Shown here: one piece after another, positions 1 to 7,955 of the stretch
Position numbering within the stretch: the stretch's first letter is position 1
Layout: each line of letters starts with the position of its first letter
NCBI GenBank assembly: GCA_963814055.1
Contig: CAWFBJ010000030.1
Location: forward strand, 186,001 to 250,000
DNA length: 64,000 nucleotides
Source of the DNA: AWTP1-13 sp963814055
GTDB taxonomy: Bacteria; Pseudomonadota; Alphaproteobacteria; Rhizobiales; Hyphomicrobiaceae
Direction: 5' to 3'
The notes under the pieces: generated by a model
The model's database searches: none
The model's input: only the letters and a program-made list of their open reading frames with translations
What the model was told of the DNA's origin: nothing
Program-made: the position numbers and the translations under genes

Positions 1-45
1 AGTGAAGTCCTGGAAGGCTTCGACTAGCGGTGTCCGACCCGCGTT

Positions 46-154
46 CGTCATTCCCGCGAGCGCGCAAGCGCGAACAGCGGGAATCCAGCCACGAACTCGG
101 CGGTTGCCCTTGTATCTGGATTCCCGCTCAGCGCTTCGCTTGGCGGGAATGACG
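46..154. repeat. Family A palindromic repeat, two units
   Basis: Two inverted units, 46-89 and 115-154. Each starts or ends with the GTCATTCCCGC / GCGGGAATCCAG arms, and the two units face each other. The first has a GCGCGCAAGCGCG core, the second a GCGCTTCGCTTGG core. The same arms recur at 2677, 6261, 7700, 16627 and 45203. No gene is visible in 1-180. Confidence 0.8.
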
Positions 155-180
155 GTGGGCCCGGAGGGGCGCTCGTCGGA

Positions 181-1221
181 TCAGCCGCCGCCGATCGCCT
201 CCACCCCCATCTTCGCCATCTGCGGCACGCGCTCGCCCGACTTGAGGGCCTTCTCGGGGTTCGACGCGTTGCCTTCGAGCCCGCGCTTCTTCACGCCCTG
301 CACGATGGCGGCGAGGCGGAAGAAGGAGAAGGCGAGGCAGAACTTCCAGTTGTCGATCTTTGCCAGCCCCATGCGCTCGCAATATCTGGCGACATATTCC
401 TCCTCCGTCGGGATGCCGAGCGCGGTGCGATCGACATTGGCCAGGCCGCGCATGGTCTCGTGGTTGGGGAAACGCCACTGCATGCACTGGTAGGCGAGAT
501 CCGAGAAGGGATGGCCGATGGTGGACAGTTCCCAGTCGATCACCGCCAGCAGGCGCGAGCCGTCGGGCTTGAAGATCATGTTGTCGACGCGGTAGTCGCC
601 GTGCACCAGCGAGGAACGGCCGTCGTCGGGCGGCTCGTTCTGCTCGAGCCACTTGATCAGCGTCTCCATGTCCTCGATGTGCTCGGTTTCGGACGCCTTG
701 TACTGCTTGGTCCAGCGGTCGCGCTGGCGGGCGAAATAACTGCCGGCCTTGCCGAAGTCAGCGAGCCCGACCTTGGCGGGATCGACCGAATGCAGCGCGG
801 CGAGCGCCCGGTTCTGCTCGTCGTAGAGCTTGGTGCGCTGCGGCTTTTCCAGCTCCGGCAGGGAGGGGTCCCAGAACACCTTGCCGTCCACGAATTCCAT
901 GACGAAGAACGCCGTGCCGAGCACCGCATCGTCCTCGCACAGGTGCACCATGCGCGGCACGGGCACGTCGGTGTCCTGCAGGGCCTTCATGACGCGGTGC
1001 TCGCGGTCGACGGCGTGCGCGCTCTTGAGCAGCTGCCCCGGCGGCTTCTTGCGCAGCACGTAGCGGCCGCTGGGAGACGCCAGCAGGAAGGTCGGGTTCG
1101 ACTGCCCCGTCGGCGTCTTCTCCGCCGTGATCGGCCCCTTGAAGCCCGGCACCTTGGCTTCGAGGTAGTGCGACAGGGCCACCAGATCGATCTGTGCCGC
1201 CTGGTGCGCGAATGAGGTCAT
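181..1221 (-). CDS. Phosphotransferase family protein (APH/ACAD10-11 type)
   Basis: A 346-residue aminoglycoside-phosphotransferase-fold kinase. The Brenner catalytic motif HGDYRVDN lies at residues 207-214, and the metal-binding DWE follows at 229-231. An N-lobe with basic residues (YVLRKK, about 55-60) precedes them. In eukaryotic ACAD10/11 this fold is fused to an acyl-CoA dehydrogenase and acts in 4-hydroxy acid catabolism. Here it sits directly downstream of an acyl-CoA dehydrogenase on the same strand, which suggests the split form of that pair. The ATG at 1221 is preferred: the frame is open further upstream, but that extension is translated family B repeat. The substrate is not known from sequence. 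Confidence 0.85.
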   Translation of the reverse strand: MTSFAHQAAQIDLVALSHYLEAKVPGFKGPITAEKTPTGQSNPTFLLASPSGRYVLRKKPPGQLLKSAHAVDREHRVMKALQDTDVPVPRMVHLCEDDAVLGTAFFVMEFVDGKVFWDPSLPELEKPQRTKLYDEQNRALAALHSVDPAKVGLADFGKAGSYFARQRDRWTKQYKASETEHIEDMETLIKWLEQNEPPDDGRSSLVHGDYRVDNMIFKPDGSRLLAVIDWELSTIGHPFSDLAYQCMQWRFPNHETMRGLANVDRTALGIPTEEEYVARYCERMGLAKIDNWKFCLAFSFFRLAAIVQGVKKRGLEGNASNPEKALKSGERVPQMAKMGVEAIGGG

Positions 1222-1243
1222 GTGCGAACAATCCTCTACGTGT

Positions 1244-1363
1244 TCCCTCTCCCCATACTTCATGGGGAGAGGGTTAGGGTGAGGGGCGGAAACTTGCTCT
1301 AACGTCGGCATGTGAGGCTGCCCCTCACCCCGGCCCTCTCCCCGTAAGAACGGGGAGAGGGAG
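1244..1363. repeat. Family B composite palindromic repeat
   Basis: Two inverted units facing each other. Unit 1 (1244-1287) is CCCTCTCCCC, a short loop, GGGGAGAGGG and a GGGTGAGGGGC tail. Unit 2 (1320-1363) is the mirror image, starting GCCCCTCACCC. It fills the gap between the acyl-CoA dehydrogenase and the phosphotransferase and may act as a processing or termination hairpin. Similar pairs lie at 4311 and 29031. Confidence 0.8.
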
Positions 1364-1369
1364 CAGCAT

Positions 1370-2596
1370 CTAAATCTTCTGGTTCGTATAGCGCTTCAAT
1401 TCCGCCCGCGCGACTTGGCGGCGGTGGACGGCGTCGGGGCCATCCGCCAGTCTCAGCGTGCGCAGGTGCGTCCACATATGCGCCAGCGGCGTGTCCTGGG
1501 TGATGCCCATGGCGCCGTGCATCTGCACCGCCTCGTCGGTGATCTCGAGCGCGATGCGCGGCGCGATCACCTTGATCTGCGAGATCCAGGGCGAGGCGTC
1601 GCGCTGGCCGACCGTGTCCATCATATAGGCGGCCTTCAGGCACAGCAGGCGCGCCATCTCGATCTTCATGCGGCTCTCGGCGATGATGTCATAGTTGGCG
1701 CCGAGCTGCGCCAGCGGCTTGCCGAACGCCTCGCGTGACAGCGAGCGCTTGCACAGCAGTTCCAGCGCGCGCTCAGACTGGCCGATGGCGCGCATGCAGT
1801 GATGGATGCGCCCTGGCCCGAGCCGGCCTTGCGACACCTCGAAGCCGCGGCCGCGGCCGAGAATCAGGTTCTCCTTCGGCACGCGCACGTCGGTGAAGCG
1901 GATGTGCATGTGGCCGTGCGGGGCGTCGTCGTCGCCATAGACTTGCATGGGACGTAGGATCTCCACGCCCTTGGTGCCGGCGGGAACGAAGATCTGCGAA
2001 TGCTTGCGGTGTTTCTCGGCGGTGGGATCGGTGCAGACCATGACGATGTAGATCTTGCAGCGCGGATCGCCGGCGCCGGAGGCGAACCACTTCTCGCCGT
2101 TGAGCACCCACTCGTCGCCGTCGAGCTTGGCCTCCATCGCGAGGTTGGTGGCGTCAGACGACCCGACGCCGGGCTCGGTCATGATATAGGCAGAGCGGAT
2201 CTTGCCCTCCAGCAGCGGCTTCAGCCATTTCTCCTTGTGCTCCGGCGTGCCGTAGCGCTCGATCACCTCCATATTGCCGGTGTCGGGGGCGGCGCAATTG
2301 AAGGTCTCCGGCGCCAGCCGCGACCAGCCCATCTCCTCGGCGAGGTAGGCGTATTCGACCGTGGTCAGCCCATAACCCTTGTCGGAAGCGGTGAGCCAGA
2401 AGTTCCACAGGCCGCGCTCCTTGGCCTTGGCCTTCAGCCCCTCGCGAATCTCTTCCTGGCGCTTGGTGTAGGTCCAGCGGTCGCCCTTGCCGACCTCGGC
2501 CTCGTATTCGTGCTCCAGGGGCATGATCTCTTCGCGTATCATGGCGCGCACCTTCTCCACCAAGGGCTTCACCTTGGGCGTCATGCCGAGGTCCAT
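1370..2596 (-). CDS. Acyl-CoA dehydrogenase (ACAD10/11-like)
   Basis: A 408-residue flavoprotein that oxidises an acyl-CoA to the 2-enoyl-CoA and passes electrons to ETF. Visible family features are the YIMTEPGVGSSDATN segment that contacts FAD and substrate, the GRGFEVSQGRLGPGRIHHCMR stretch, and the C-terminal QMHGAMGITQDTPLAHMW signature with ADGPDAVHRRQVAR near the end. The length fits the family. The start at 2596 follows AACGGAGAAACGCTC. The phosphotransferase downstream (gap of about 150 bp holding a family B repeat) makes a two-gene unit. Chain length and substrate cannot be read from sequence; the branched or hydroxy-acyl ACAD11 role is an inference from the partner gene. Confidence 0.92.
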   Translation of the reverse strand: MDLGMTPKVKPLVEKVRAMIREEIMPLEHEYEAEVGKGDRWTYTKRQEEIREGLKAKAKERGLWNFWLTASDKGYGLTTVEYAYLAEEMGWSRLAPETFNCAAPDTGNMEVIERYGTPEHKEKWLKPLLEGKIRSAYIMTEPGVGSSDATNLAMEAKLDGDEWVLNGEKWFASGAGDPRCKIYIVMVCTDPTAEKHRKHSQIFVPAGTKGVEILRPMQVYGDDDAPHGHMHIRFTDVRVPKENLILGRGRGFEVSQGRLGPGRIHHCMRAIGQSERALELLCKRSLSREAFGKPLAQLGANYDIIAESRMKIEMARLLCLKAAYMMDTVGQRDASPWISQIKVIAPRIALEITDEAVQMHGAMGITQDTPLAHMWTHLRTLRLADGPDAVHRRQVARAELKRYTNQKI

Positions 2597-2676
2597 GAGC
2601 GTTTCTCCGTTCGTGCCTGTTTGTCGGACAATTGAAGCACGCCCGCCCGCCCGAGAGAAGCGCCCGCGCACCCCTT

Positions 2677-2773
2677 GTCATTCCCGCCAAGCGAAGCGCA
2701 GAGCGGGAATCCAGCCTCAAGGGTGGCGCGTGTTTCTGGATTCCCGCTGTCGCTGCGCTCCGCGGGAATGACG
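2677..2773. repeat. Family A palindromic repeat, two units
   Basis: Two facing units (about 2677-2724 and 2734-2773) with GTCATTCCCGCC / GCGGGAATCCAG arms, in the divergent region between the acyl-CoA dehydrogenase and the oxidase subunit gene. Confidence 0.8.
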
Positions 2774-2916
2774 GTGCTGGTGCTTTCCGGGCCGTGGACG
2801 TGGGTGGTGCCAGCACATATGTGACGCACAGCCCCGAAGCGGGCGACGCTTGCTGGCAAAGCGGGCTTGCGATACCAAGGCCACATCGAAATCGGCTGAA
2901 TCTCTAGGGGAGCATC

Positions 2917-3060
2917 ATGGCTGTCGATCCTGCCGGCGGACATCCTGCTATGGACTATCCGGAGCATTTGCGGACCTATTCGGGGTTCCTCAAGGCGACC
3001 GTCATCCTGGTGGTGTTTTGCCTCGCCGTCCTGCTGTTCCTGCTGACCCGCGTACCCTGA
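2917..3060 (+). CDS. aa3-type cytochrome c oxidase subunit IV
   Basis: A 47-residue protein, too short for most gene callers. It reads MAVDPAGGHPAMDYPEHLRT, then a single hydrophobic helix of about 20 residues (VILVVFCLAVLLFLLT) ending in RVP. The D-Y-x-x-H-x-x-T-Y-x-x-F motif before one membrane helix is the hallmark of the small alphaproteobacterial aa3 subunit IV (PF07835). An AGGGGAGC ribosome-binding site lies just upstream of the ATG. The gene often precedes the transhydrogenase genes in this order of bacteria, as it does here. The other oxidase subunits are not in the window. Confidence 0.85.
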   Translation: MAVDPAGGHPAMDYPEHLRTYSGFLKATVILVVFCLAVLLFLLTRVP

Positions 3061-3144
3061 GAGAGGTTTGCGGGGGCCGCTGGTTCGGCACCAGAGACTA
3101 GAACGCGGCGGTTGCCCGCCGAAGCGTGGGGCGGGGAGCCTTCC

Positions 3145-4284
3145 ATGGTCACGATTGCCGTTACGGCGGAACGCGATGGCGAGTCCCGCGTGGCCGTGTC
3201 GCCCGAAACCGTCAAGAAGCTCACCGCGCTCGGTTGCACCGTGCGGGTGCAGGCGGGTGCCGGTGCCCATTCGCGCTTTTCCGACGACATCCTGAAAGCA
3301 CAGGGCGCGATCATCGCCGCCAGCCCTGCCGAGACGCTGGCTGGGGCCGACATTCTGCTCAAGGTGCGCCGTCCCTCCAGCGAGGAGGTGAAGGCCCTGA
3401 AGCCCGGCGCCATCGTGGCGGCCATGCTGTCGCCCTTCGACGACCGGCCCGGCCTCGATGCGCTCGCCGGCACCGGCGCGTCGCTGATGACGATGGAGTT
3501 CATGCCGCGCATCTCACGCGCGCAGTCGATGGACGTGCTCTCCAGCCAGGCCAACCTCGCCGGCTACAAGGCAGTGGTGGATGCCGCCGCGCACTTCGGC
3601 CAGGCGATGCCGATGATGATGACGGCGGCAGGCACCGTGCCTGCGGCCAGGGCGTTCATCATGGGCGTCGGCGTGGCCGGGCTGCAGGCCATCGCCACTG
3701 CGAAGCGGCTGGGTGCCATCATCACGGCGACGGACGTGCGGCCGGCAACGAAGGAGCAGGTGGCCTCACTCGGCGCCAAGTTCATCGCGGTGGAGGACGA
3801 GGAGTTCAAGCAGGCGCAGACTGCGGCCGGCTACGCCAAGCCGATGTCGGCCGAGTACCAGAAGAAACAGGCCGAGCTGGTGGCGAACCACGTCAAGACG
3901 CAGGACATCGTCATCACCACCGCGCTGATCCCGGGCCGGCCCGCGCCGAAGCTGATCACGGTGGCCATGATCGAGAGCATGAAACCGGGCGCCGTGATCG
4001 TCGACCTGGCCGCCGAACGCGGCGGCAATACCGAGCTCACGCAGCCCGGCAAGACCATCGATCATAAGGGCGTCACCATCATGGGCCCGCTCAACCTGGC
4101 TGGCGACGTGCCGGTCAACGCCTCCAGCCTCTACGCCAAGAACCTGCTGGCCTTCCTCGAGACCATGATCGACAAGAAGGAGAAGGTCTTGAAGGTCAAC
4201 TGGGACGACGAGATCGTCAAGGGCACGCTGGTGGCCAAGGACGGCAAGGTTATCCATCCCAGCCTGCAGCCGAAGGGGGCGTGA
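3145..4284 (+). CDS. pntAA: NAD(P) transhydrogenase, NAD-binding alpha-1 subunit
   Basis: A 379-residue soluble domain I of the proton-translocating transhydrogenase, which couples hydride transfer from NADH to NADP+ with proton import. The N-terminus (MVTIAVTAERDGESRVAVSP) is typical of the alanine-dehydrogenase-like fold. A nucleotide-binding GVGVAGLQAIATAKRLGA stretch lies near residues 174-191, and the mobile-loop RPAPKLI region follows. The gene order alpha-1, alpha-2, beta is the three-subunit arrangement known from Rhodospirillum rubrum. The ATG at 3145 (after GGGGAGCCTTCC) is chosen over an upstream in-frame ATG at 3112. The next gene begins one base after the stop. Confidence 0.95.
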   Translation: MVTIAVTAERDGESRVAVSPETVKKLTALGCTVRVQAGAGAHSRFSDDILKAQGAIIAASPAETLAGADILLKVRRPSSEEVKALKPGAIVAAMLSPFDDRPGLDALAGTGASLMTMEFMPRISRAQSMDVLSSQANLAGYKAVVDAAAHFGQAMPMMMTAAGTVPAARAFIMGVGVAGLQAIATAKRLGAIITATDVRPATKEQVASLGAKFIAVEDEEFKQAQTAAGYAKPMSAEYQKKQAELVANHVKTQDIVITTALIPGRPAPKLITVAMIESMKPGAVIVDLAAERGGNTELTQPGKTIDHKGVTIMGPLNLAGDVPVNASSLYAKNLLAFLETMIDKKEKVLKVNWDDEIVKGTLVAKDGKVIHPSLQPKGA

Positions 4285-4285
4285 G

Positions 4286-4822
4286 ATGATGCAAGACCGT
4301 GAGCCATCGTCCCCCTCTCCCCGCTTGCGGGGAGAGGGTCGGGGTGAGGGGCGGCACCAGGTTCCGTCGGCGCTCGCTTCCGCCCCTCACCCTAGCCCTC
4401 TCCCCATGGAAGTATGGGGAGAGGGAACTCGCGCATCCCTCTGGCGCGCTATCGGTTTGACCATCATCGTCTCGATGGCTCTGCTTCCCACGCCCGCTCT
4501 CGCTGCCGCCGGCGGCGAAGTGAGCCCGTTCGTCTACCAGTTCATGGTGTTCGTGATCGCGATCTTCGTCGGCTACTACGTGGTGTGGAGCGTGACGCCG
4601 GCGCTGCACACGCCCCTCATGTCGGTGACCAATGCCATCTCTTCCGTCATCGTCGTGGGTGCGCTGCTGGCCGTGGGCGTAGCGCTCATCTCTCAAGGCA
4701 GTGCGCTCGCCAAGACGTTCGGCTTCCTGGCGCTGGTGATGGCATCGGTGAACATCTTCGGCGGCTTCCTGGTCACGCAGCGCATGCTCGCCATGTACAA
4801 GAAGAAGGAGCCGAAGCGCTGA
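4286..4822 (+). CDS. pntAB: NAD(P) transhydrogenase, membrane alpha-2 subunit
   Basis: The small membrane subunit of transhydrogenase. Three hydrophobic helices lie in the C-terminal 110 residues (from QFMVFVIAIFVGYYVVW, NAISSVIVVGALLAVGVALI, and TFGFLALVMASVNIFGGFLV), ending RMLAMYKKKEPKR. This matches the usual subunit of about 100-140 residues. The first 45 or so codons from the ATG at 4286 are translated family B repeat (PSSPSPRLRGEGRGEG and its mirror), so the start is uncertain: alternatives are the ATG at 4408 inside the repeat, a TTG near 4456, or the ATG at 4474. If translation does begin at 4286, the protein carries a repeat-derived leader. Confidence 0.88.
   Translation: MMQDREPSSPSPRLRGEGRGEGRHQVPSALASAPHPSPLPMEVWGEGTRASLWRAIGLTIIVSMALLPTPALAAAGGEVSPFVYQFMVFVIAIFVGYYVVWSVTPALHTPLMSVTNAISSVIVVGALLAVGVALISQGSALAKTFGFLALVMASVNIFGGFLVTQRMLAMYKKKEPKR
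4311..4427. repeat. Family B repeat pair inside the pntAB 5' region
   Basis: Facing units 4311-4352 and 4382-4427 (CCCTCTCCCC-loop-GGGGAGAGGG with GGGTGAGGGGC inner flanks). The pair lies between the pntAA stop and the conserved part of pntAB and stays in frame with pntAB. Confidence 0.85.
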
Positions 4823-4841
4823 GGCGCTGCGGGGCTGGCTC

Positions 4842-6248
4842 ATGAACCCAAATCTGGTCGCGCTGCTCTACCTTGCCGCCGGCGTGCTGTTCATCATGGC
4901 GCTGCGCGGCCTGTCGAGCCCCGAGAGTTCCCGGCGTGGCAACCAGTACGGCATGATCGGCATGGCAATTGCCGTGCTCACCACGCTGGGGCAGCTCGGT
5001 GCGCCTGAATCGCAGCTCACCTGGGCGCTGATTATCGGAGGATTACTGATCGGCGGCGGCATCGGTGCGGTGATCGCCCGGCGCATCCCGATGACGTCGA
5101 TGCCGGAGCTGGTGGCGGCTTTCCACTCGCTGGTCGGCATGGCGGCGGTCTTTGTGGCGGCTGGTGCGCTCTATGCGCCGGAAGCGTTCGGCATCGGCCA
5201 CCCAGGGAATATCGCGGCGGCGAGCCTGCTGGAAATGTCGCTCGGCGTCGCCATCGGCGCCATCACGTTCACCGGCTCGGTGATCGCGTTCGCCAAGCTG
5301 TCGGGCCGCATGTCCGGCAAGCCGATCACGCTGCCCGGCCGCCATGTGATCAACATCGGCCTCGCAGCGCTCATCGTGCTGCTGGTCGTGTGGTTCTGCC
5401 AGTCTGGTGGCGATCCCATGCTGTTCTGGGCCATCACGGCCGCGGCGCTCCTGTTCGGCGTGCTGATCATCATCCCGATCGGCGGCGCCGACATGCCGGT
5501 CGTGATCTCGATGCTCAACTCCTACTCGGGCTGGGCGGCGGCCGGCATCGGCTTCACGCTCGGCAACATCGCGCTGATCGTCACCGGCGCGCTGGTCGGC
5601 TCGTCGGGCGCGATCCTGTCCTACATCATGTGCAAGGGCATGAACCGCTCGTTCGTCTCCGTGATCCTGGGCGGCTTCGGCGGCGAAACCGCAGGACCCG
5701 CGGCCGACGCCGAGCAGCGGCCGGTGAAGCTAGGCTCGGCCGAGGACGCGGCGTTCCTTATGAAGAACGCCGGCAAGGTCATCATCGTGCCGGGCTACGG
5801 CATGGCTGTCGCCCAGGCCCAGCATGCCCTGCGCGAGATGGCCGACAATCTCAAGAAGGCGGGCGTGGAGGTGAAGTACGCCATCCATCCCGTGGCGGGC
5901 CGCATGCCCGGCCATATGAACGTGCTCCTTGCAGAAGCGAACGTACCCTATGACGAGGTGTTCGAGCTGGAGGACATCAACAACGAGTTCGCGCAGGCGG
6001 ATATCGCCTACGTCATCGGCGCCAACGACGTGACCAACCCGGCCGCCGAGGACGACAAGACCTCGCCCATCTACGGCATGCCCGTGCTGCAGGTGTGGAA
6101 GGCCGGCACCGTGATGTTCAACAAGCGCAGCCTTGCGAGCGGTTATGCCGGCATCGACAATCCGCTGTTCTACCGCGACAACACCATGATGCTGCTGGGC
6201 GATGCCAAGAAAATGACCGAGGAAATCGGCAAGTCGATGGGGCACTAG
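4842..6248 (+). CDS. pntB: NAD(P) transhydrogenase, beta subunit
   Basis: A 468-residue beta subunit holding membrane domain II and the NADP-binding domain III. About eight or nine hydrophobic segments cover residues 1-285. Domain III follows, with VIIVPGYGMAVAQAQHAL (GxGxxA/V variant of the dinucleotide fold), the HPVAGRMPGHMNVLLAEA loop and the YVIGANDVTNPAA NADP-binding segment. It ends DAKKMTEEIGKSMGH, as is usual. It begins 20 bases after pntAB, so the three genes are one operon. Nothing is missing. Confidence 0.96.
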   Translation: MNPNLVALLYLAAGVLFIMALRGLSSPESSRRGNQYGMIGMAIAVLTTLGQLGAPESQLTWALIIGGLLIGGGIGAVIARRIPMTSMPELVAAFHSLVGMAAVFVAAGALYAPEAFGIGHPGNIAAASLLEMSLGVAIGAITFTGSVIAFAKLSGRMSGKPITLPGRHVINIGLAALIVLLVVWFCQSGGDPMLFWAITAAALLFGVLIIIPIGGADMPVVISMLNSYSGWAAAGIGFTLGNIALIVTGALVGSSGAILSYIMCKGMNRSFVSVILGGFGGETAGPAADAEQRPVKLGSAEDAAFLMKNAGKVIIVPGYGMAVAQAQHALREMADNLKKAGVEVKYAIHPVAGRMPGHMNVLLAEANVPYDEVFELEDINNEFAQADIAYVIGANDVTNPAAEDDKTSPIYGMPVLQVWKAGTVMFNKRSLASGYAGIDNPLFYRDNTMMLLGDAKKMTEEIGKSMGH

Positions 6249-6260
6249 GCGACCGCCCCC

Positions 6261-6355
6261 GTCATTCCCGCCAAGCGAATCCAGATACATGAACGACCGT
6301 CGAGTTGCGTGGCTGGATTCCCGCTGATCGCGCTTGCGCGCTCGCGGGAATGACG
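6261..6355. repeat. Family A palindromic repeat, one unit truncated
   Basis: Starts GTCATTCCCGCCAAGCG and jumps straight to AATCCAG, so the left unit has lost one arm. The right unit (about 6313-6355) is complete. It lies after pntB and may serve as an end-of-operon hairpin. Confidence 0.75.
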
Positions 6356-6471
6356 TTTGTGAGACTGCAGCGCGTCATTCACGTCGACTTCAGTTCCGCT
6401 GAGCTCCCTCACGGCCTAGAATGGGCGTTGGCCCAGACCAATTGATATGGGCACTGCCAGGTGAGGTTCGC

Positions 6472-7614
6472 ATGCCGCATCTTGATCGCCGGCAAGCGCT
6501 GCTGGGACTAGGAGCCACGGTCATGGCCACGCCGCTCGCGTCACGCGCTGCTGCCTACGAGTGGCAGTCCATCGCGCCTGCGGACGCGGGTTTTGCGCCC
6601 GACATCGAAGCGCGGCTCGACAAGCTGATCGCAGAAAAACGCGCTTGGAACCTGCACGGGCTCGTCGTGCTCCGCAATGACCGACTGGTGCTGGAACGCT
6701 ATTTCGAGGCCGAGGACAACGCGCGCGGCCGGCCTCTCGGCAAGGTCGCGTTCAAGCCCGAGACGCAGCACGATCTGCGCTCGTGTTCGAAGAGCATCGT
6801 CGGTCTGCTCTACGGTATCGCCCTGCAGCAGGGGAAAGTGCCGCCGCCCGAGGCCCCGCTGTTTTCTGCGTTTCCTGAATATGCCGATCTCGCCGGCAAG
6901 GAGGGCCGCGACCGGCTCACCATCCAGCATGTGCTGACCATGACGATGGGAACCGATTGGGACGAGAGCAGCCTGCCCTACTCCGATCCGCGCAACAGTG
7001 AAATCGCGATGGACAATGCGCCGGATCGCTATCGCTATATCCTGGAGCGGCGCGTCGTCGACACGCCCGGCGCGCGCTGGACCTACTGCGGCGGCGCCAC
7101 CGCCTTGCTGGCGCGCATCATTGCGAAGGGCACGGGCCAGACGCTGCACGCGTTCGCGCGCGAAAACCTGTTCGATCCGCTCGGCATGGGCGCGACGGAA
7201 TGGGCGGCGGGGCGCGACGGCGAACCTATCGCCGCCTCGGGCGCGCGCATGTCGGTGCGCGATCTGGCGCGAGTCGGCATCATGATGCTGCACGGCGGCA
7301 AGGTCGGCGACCGTGCTGTGGTTCCCGCCGACTGGGTCGCGCGCTGCACCACCCCTGCCATCAGCGCCGACGAGGTTCGCCGCTACGGCTATCAATGGTT
7401 CGTGCTCGACATTGCATTCGGCAAGCCGAAAGGCTGGGCCGTCGGACGGCTGGAGCGCATGTGGATGGCACAGGGCGAAGGCGGCCAGCGGCTGTTCATC
7501 GTCCCAGCGCTCCAACTCGTCATTGCCATCACCGCCGGCAACTACGGCACCGAGGACCAGTGGATGCCGCCGACTCGGGTCCTGCGCGAGGTCGTGCTGG
7601 CGAGCGTCGTTTGA
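6472..7614 (+). CDS. Serine hydrolase, beta-lactamase class C family, exported
   Basis: A 380-residue protein with a twin-arginine-like signal (HLDRRQALLGLGATVMATPL) ending near SRAAA. The catalytic SxxK is visible as SCSKS near residue 107, and the second motif appears as the WTYCGGAT stretch, where tyrosine is the likely base. Class C fold proteins of this kind are esterases, peptidases or lactamases acting in the periplasm; the substrate is not predictable here. The ATG at 6472 follows AGGTGAGGTTCGC and fits the signal peptide better than the in-frame ATG at 6421. It appears to be a single gene between pntB and an untranslated segment. Confidence 0.85.
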   Translation: MPHLDRRQALLGLGATVMATPLASRAAAYEWQSIAPADAGFAPDIEARLDKLIAEKRAWNLHGLVVLRNDRLVLERYFEAEDNARGRPLGKVAFKPETQHDLRSCSKSIVGLLYGIALQQGKVPPPEAPLFSAFPEYADLAGKEGRDRLTIQHVLTMTMGTDWDESSLPYSDPRNSEIAMDNAPDRYRYILERRVVDTPGARWTYCGGATALLARIIAKGTGQTLHAFARENLFDPLGMGATEWAAGRDGEPIAASGARMSVRDLARVGIMMLHGGKVGDRAVVPADWVARCTTPAISADEVRRYGYQWFVLDIAFGKPKGWAVGRLERMWMAQGEGGQRLFIVPALQLVIAITAGNYGTEDQWMPPTRVLREVVLASVV

Positions 7615-7699
7615 GCGTCCACGCTCTGCTCAACTCCATGTCGCGTGGACGGGACAAAGACCAGAAAGGATCTGCCTGCCTTTCCCATTCTCCGGCCAC

Positions 7700-7806
7700 C
7701 GTCATTCCCGCGCGCGGAGCGTCAGCGGGAATCCAGACGCGCGCGCCGCCGTTGCTGCTGGGTCCCCGATAGCCTCGGCGCAGGGCCTCGGCTTCGGGGA
7801 TGACGG
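7700..7806. repeat. Family A repeat and related GGGGATGACGG unit
   Basis: One family A unit at 7700-7739 (GTCATTCCCGC...GCGGGAATCCAGACG), followed by a TCCCCGA...TCGGGGATGACGG inverted unit at about 7762-7806 whose arms use a different stem sequence. Confidence 0.65.
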
Positions 7807-7955
7807 GTCGTGGGATTCACCATGCGCCCAGCACCAGGTGGCGGCACTTATCCCCGCTCCTCCGCCGCTGTGGCATGCTGCGCGTGCCGTTGCCTGCGAC
7901 GGGACGTGGATGCGCATCCGTCCTTCACGTGGCAGCGGCCGGCGCCCGGAAGGTA

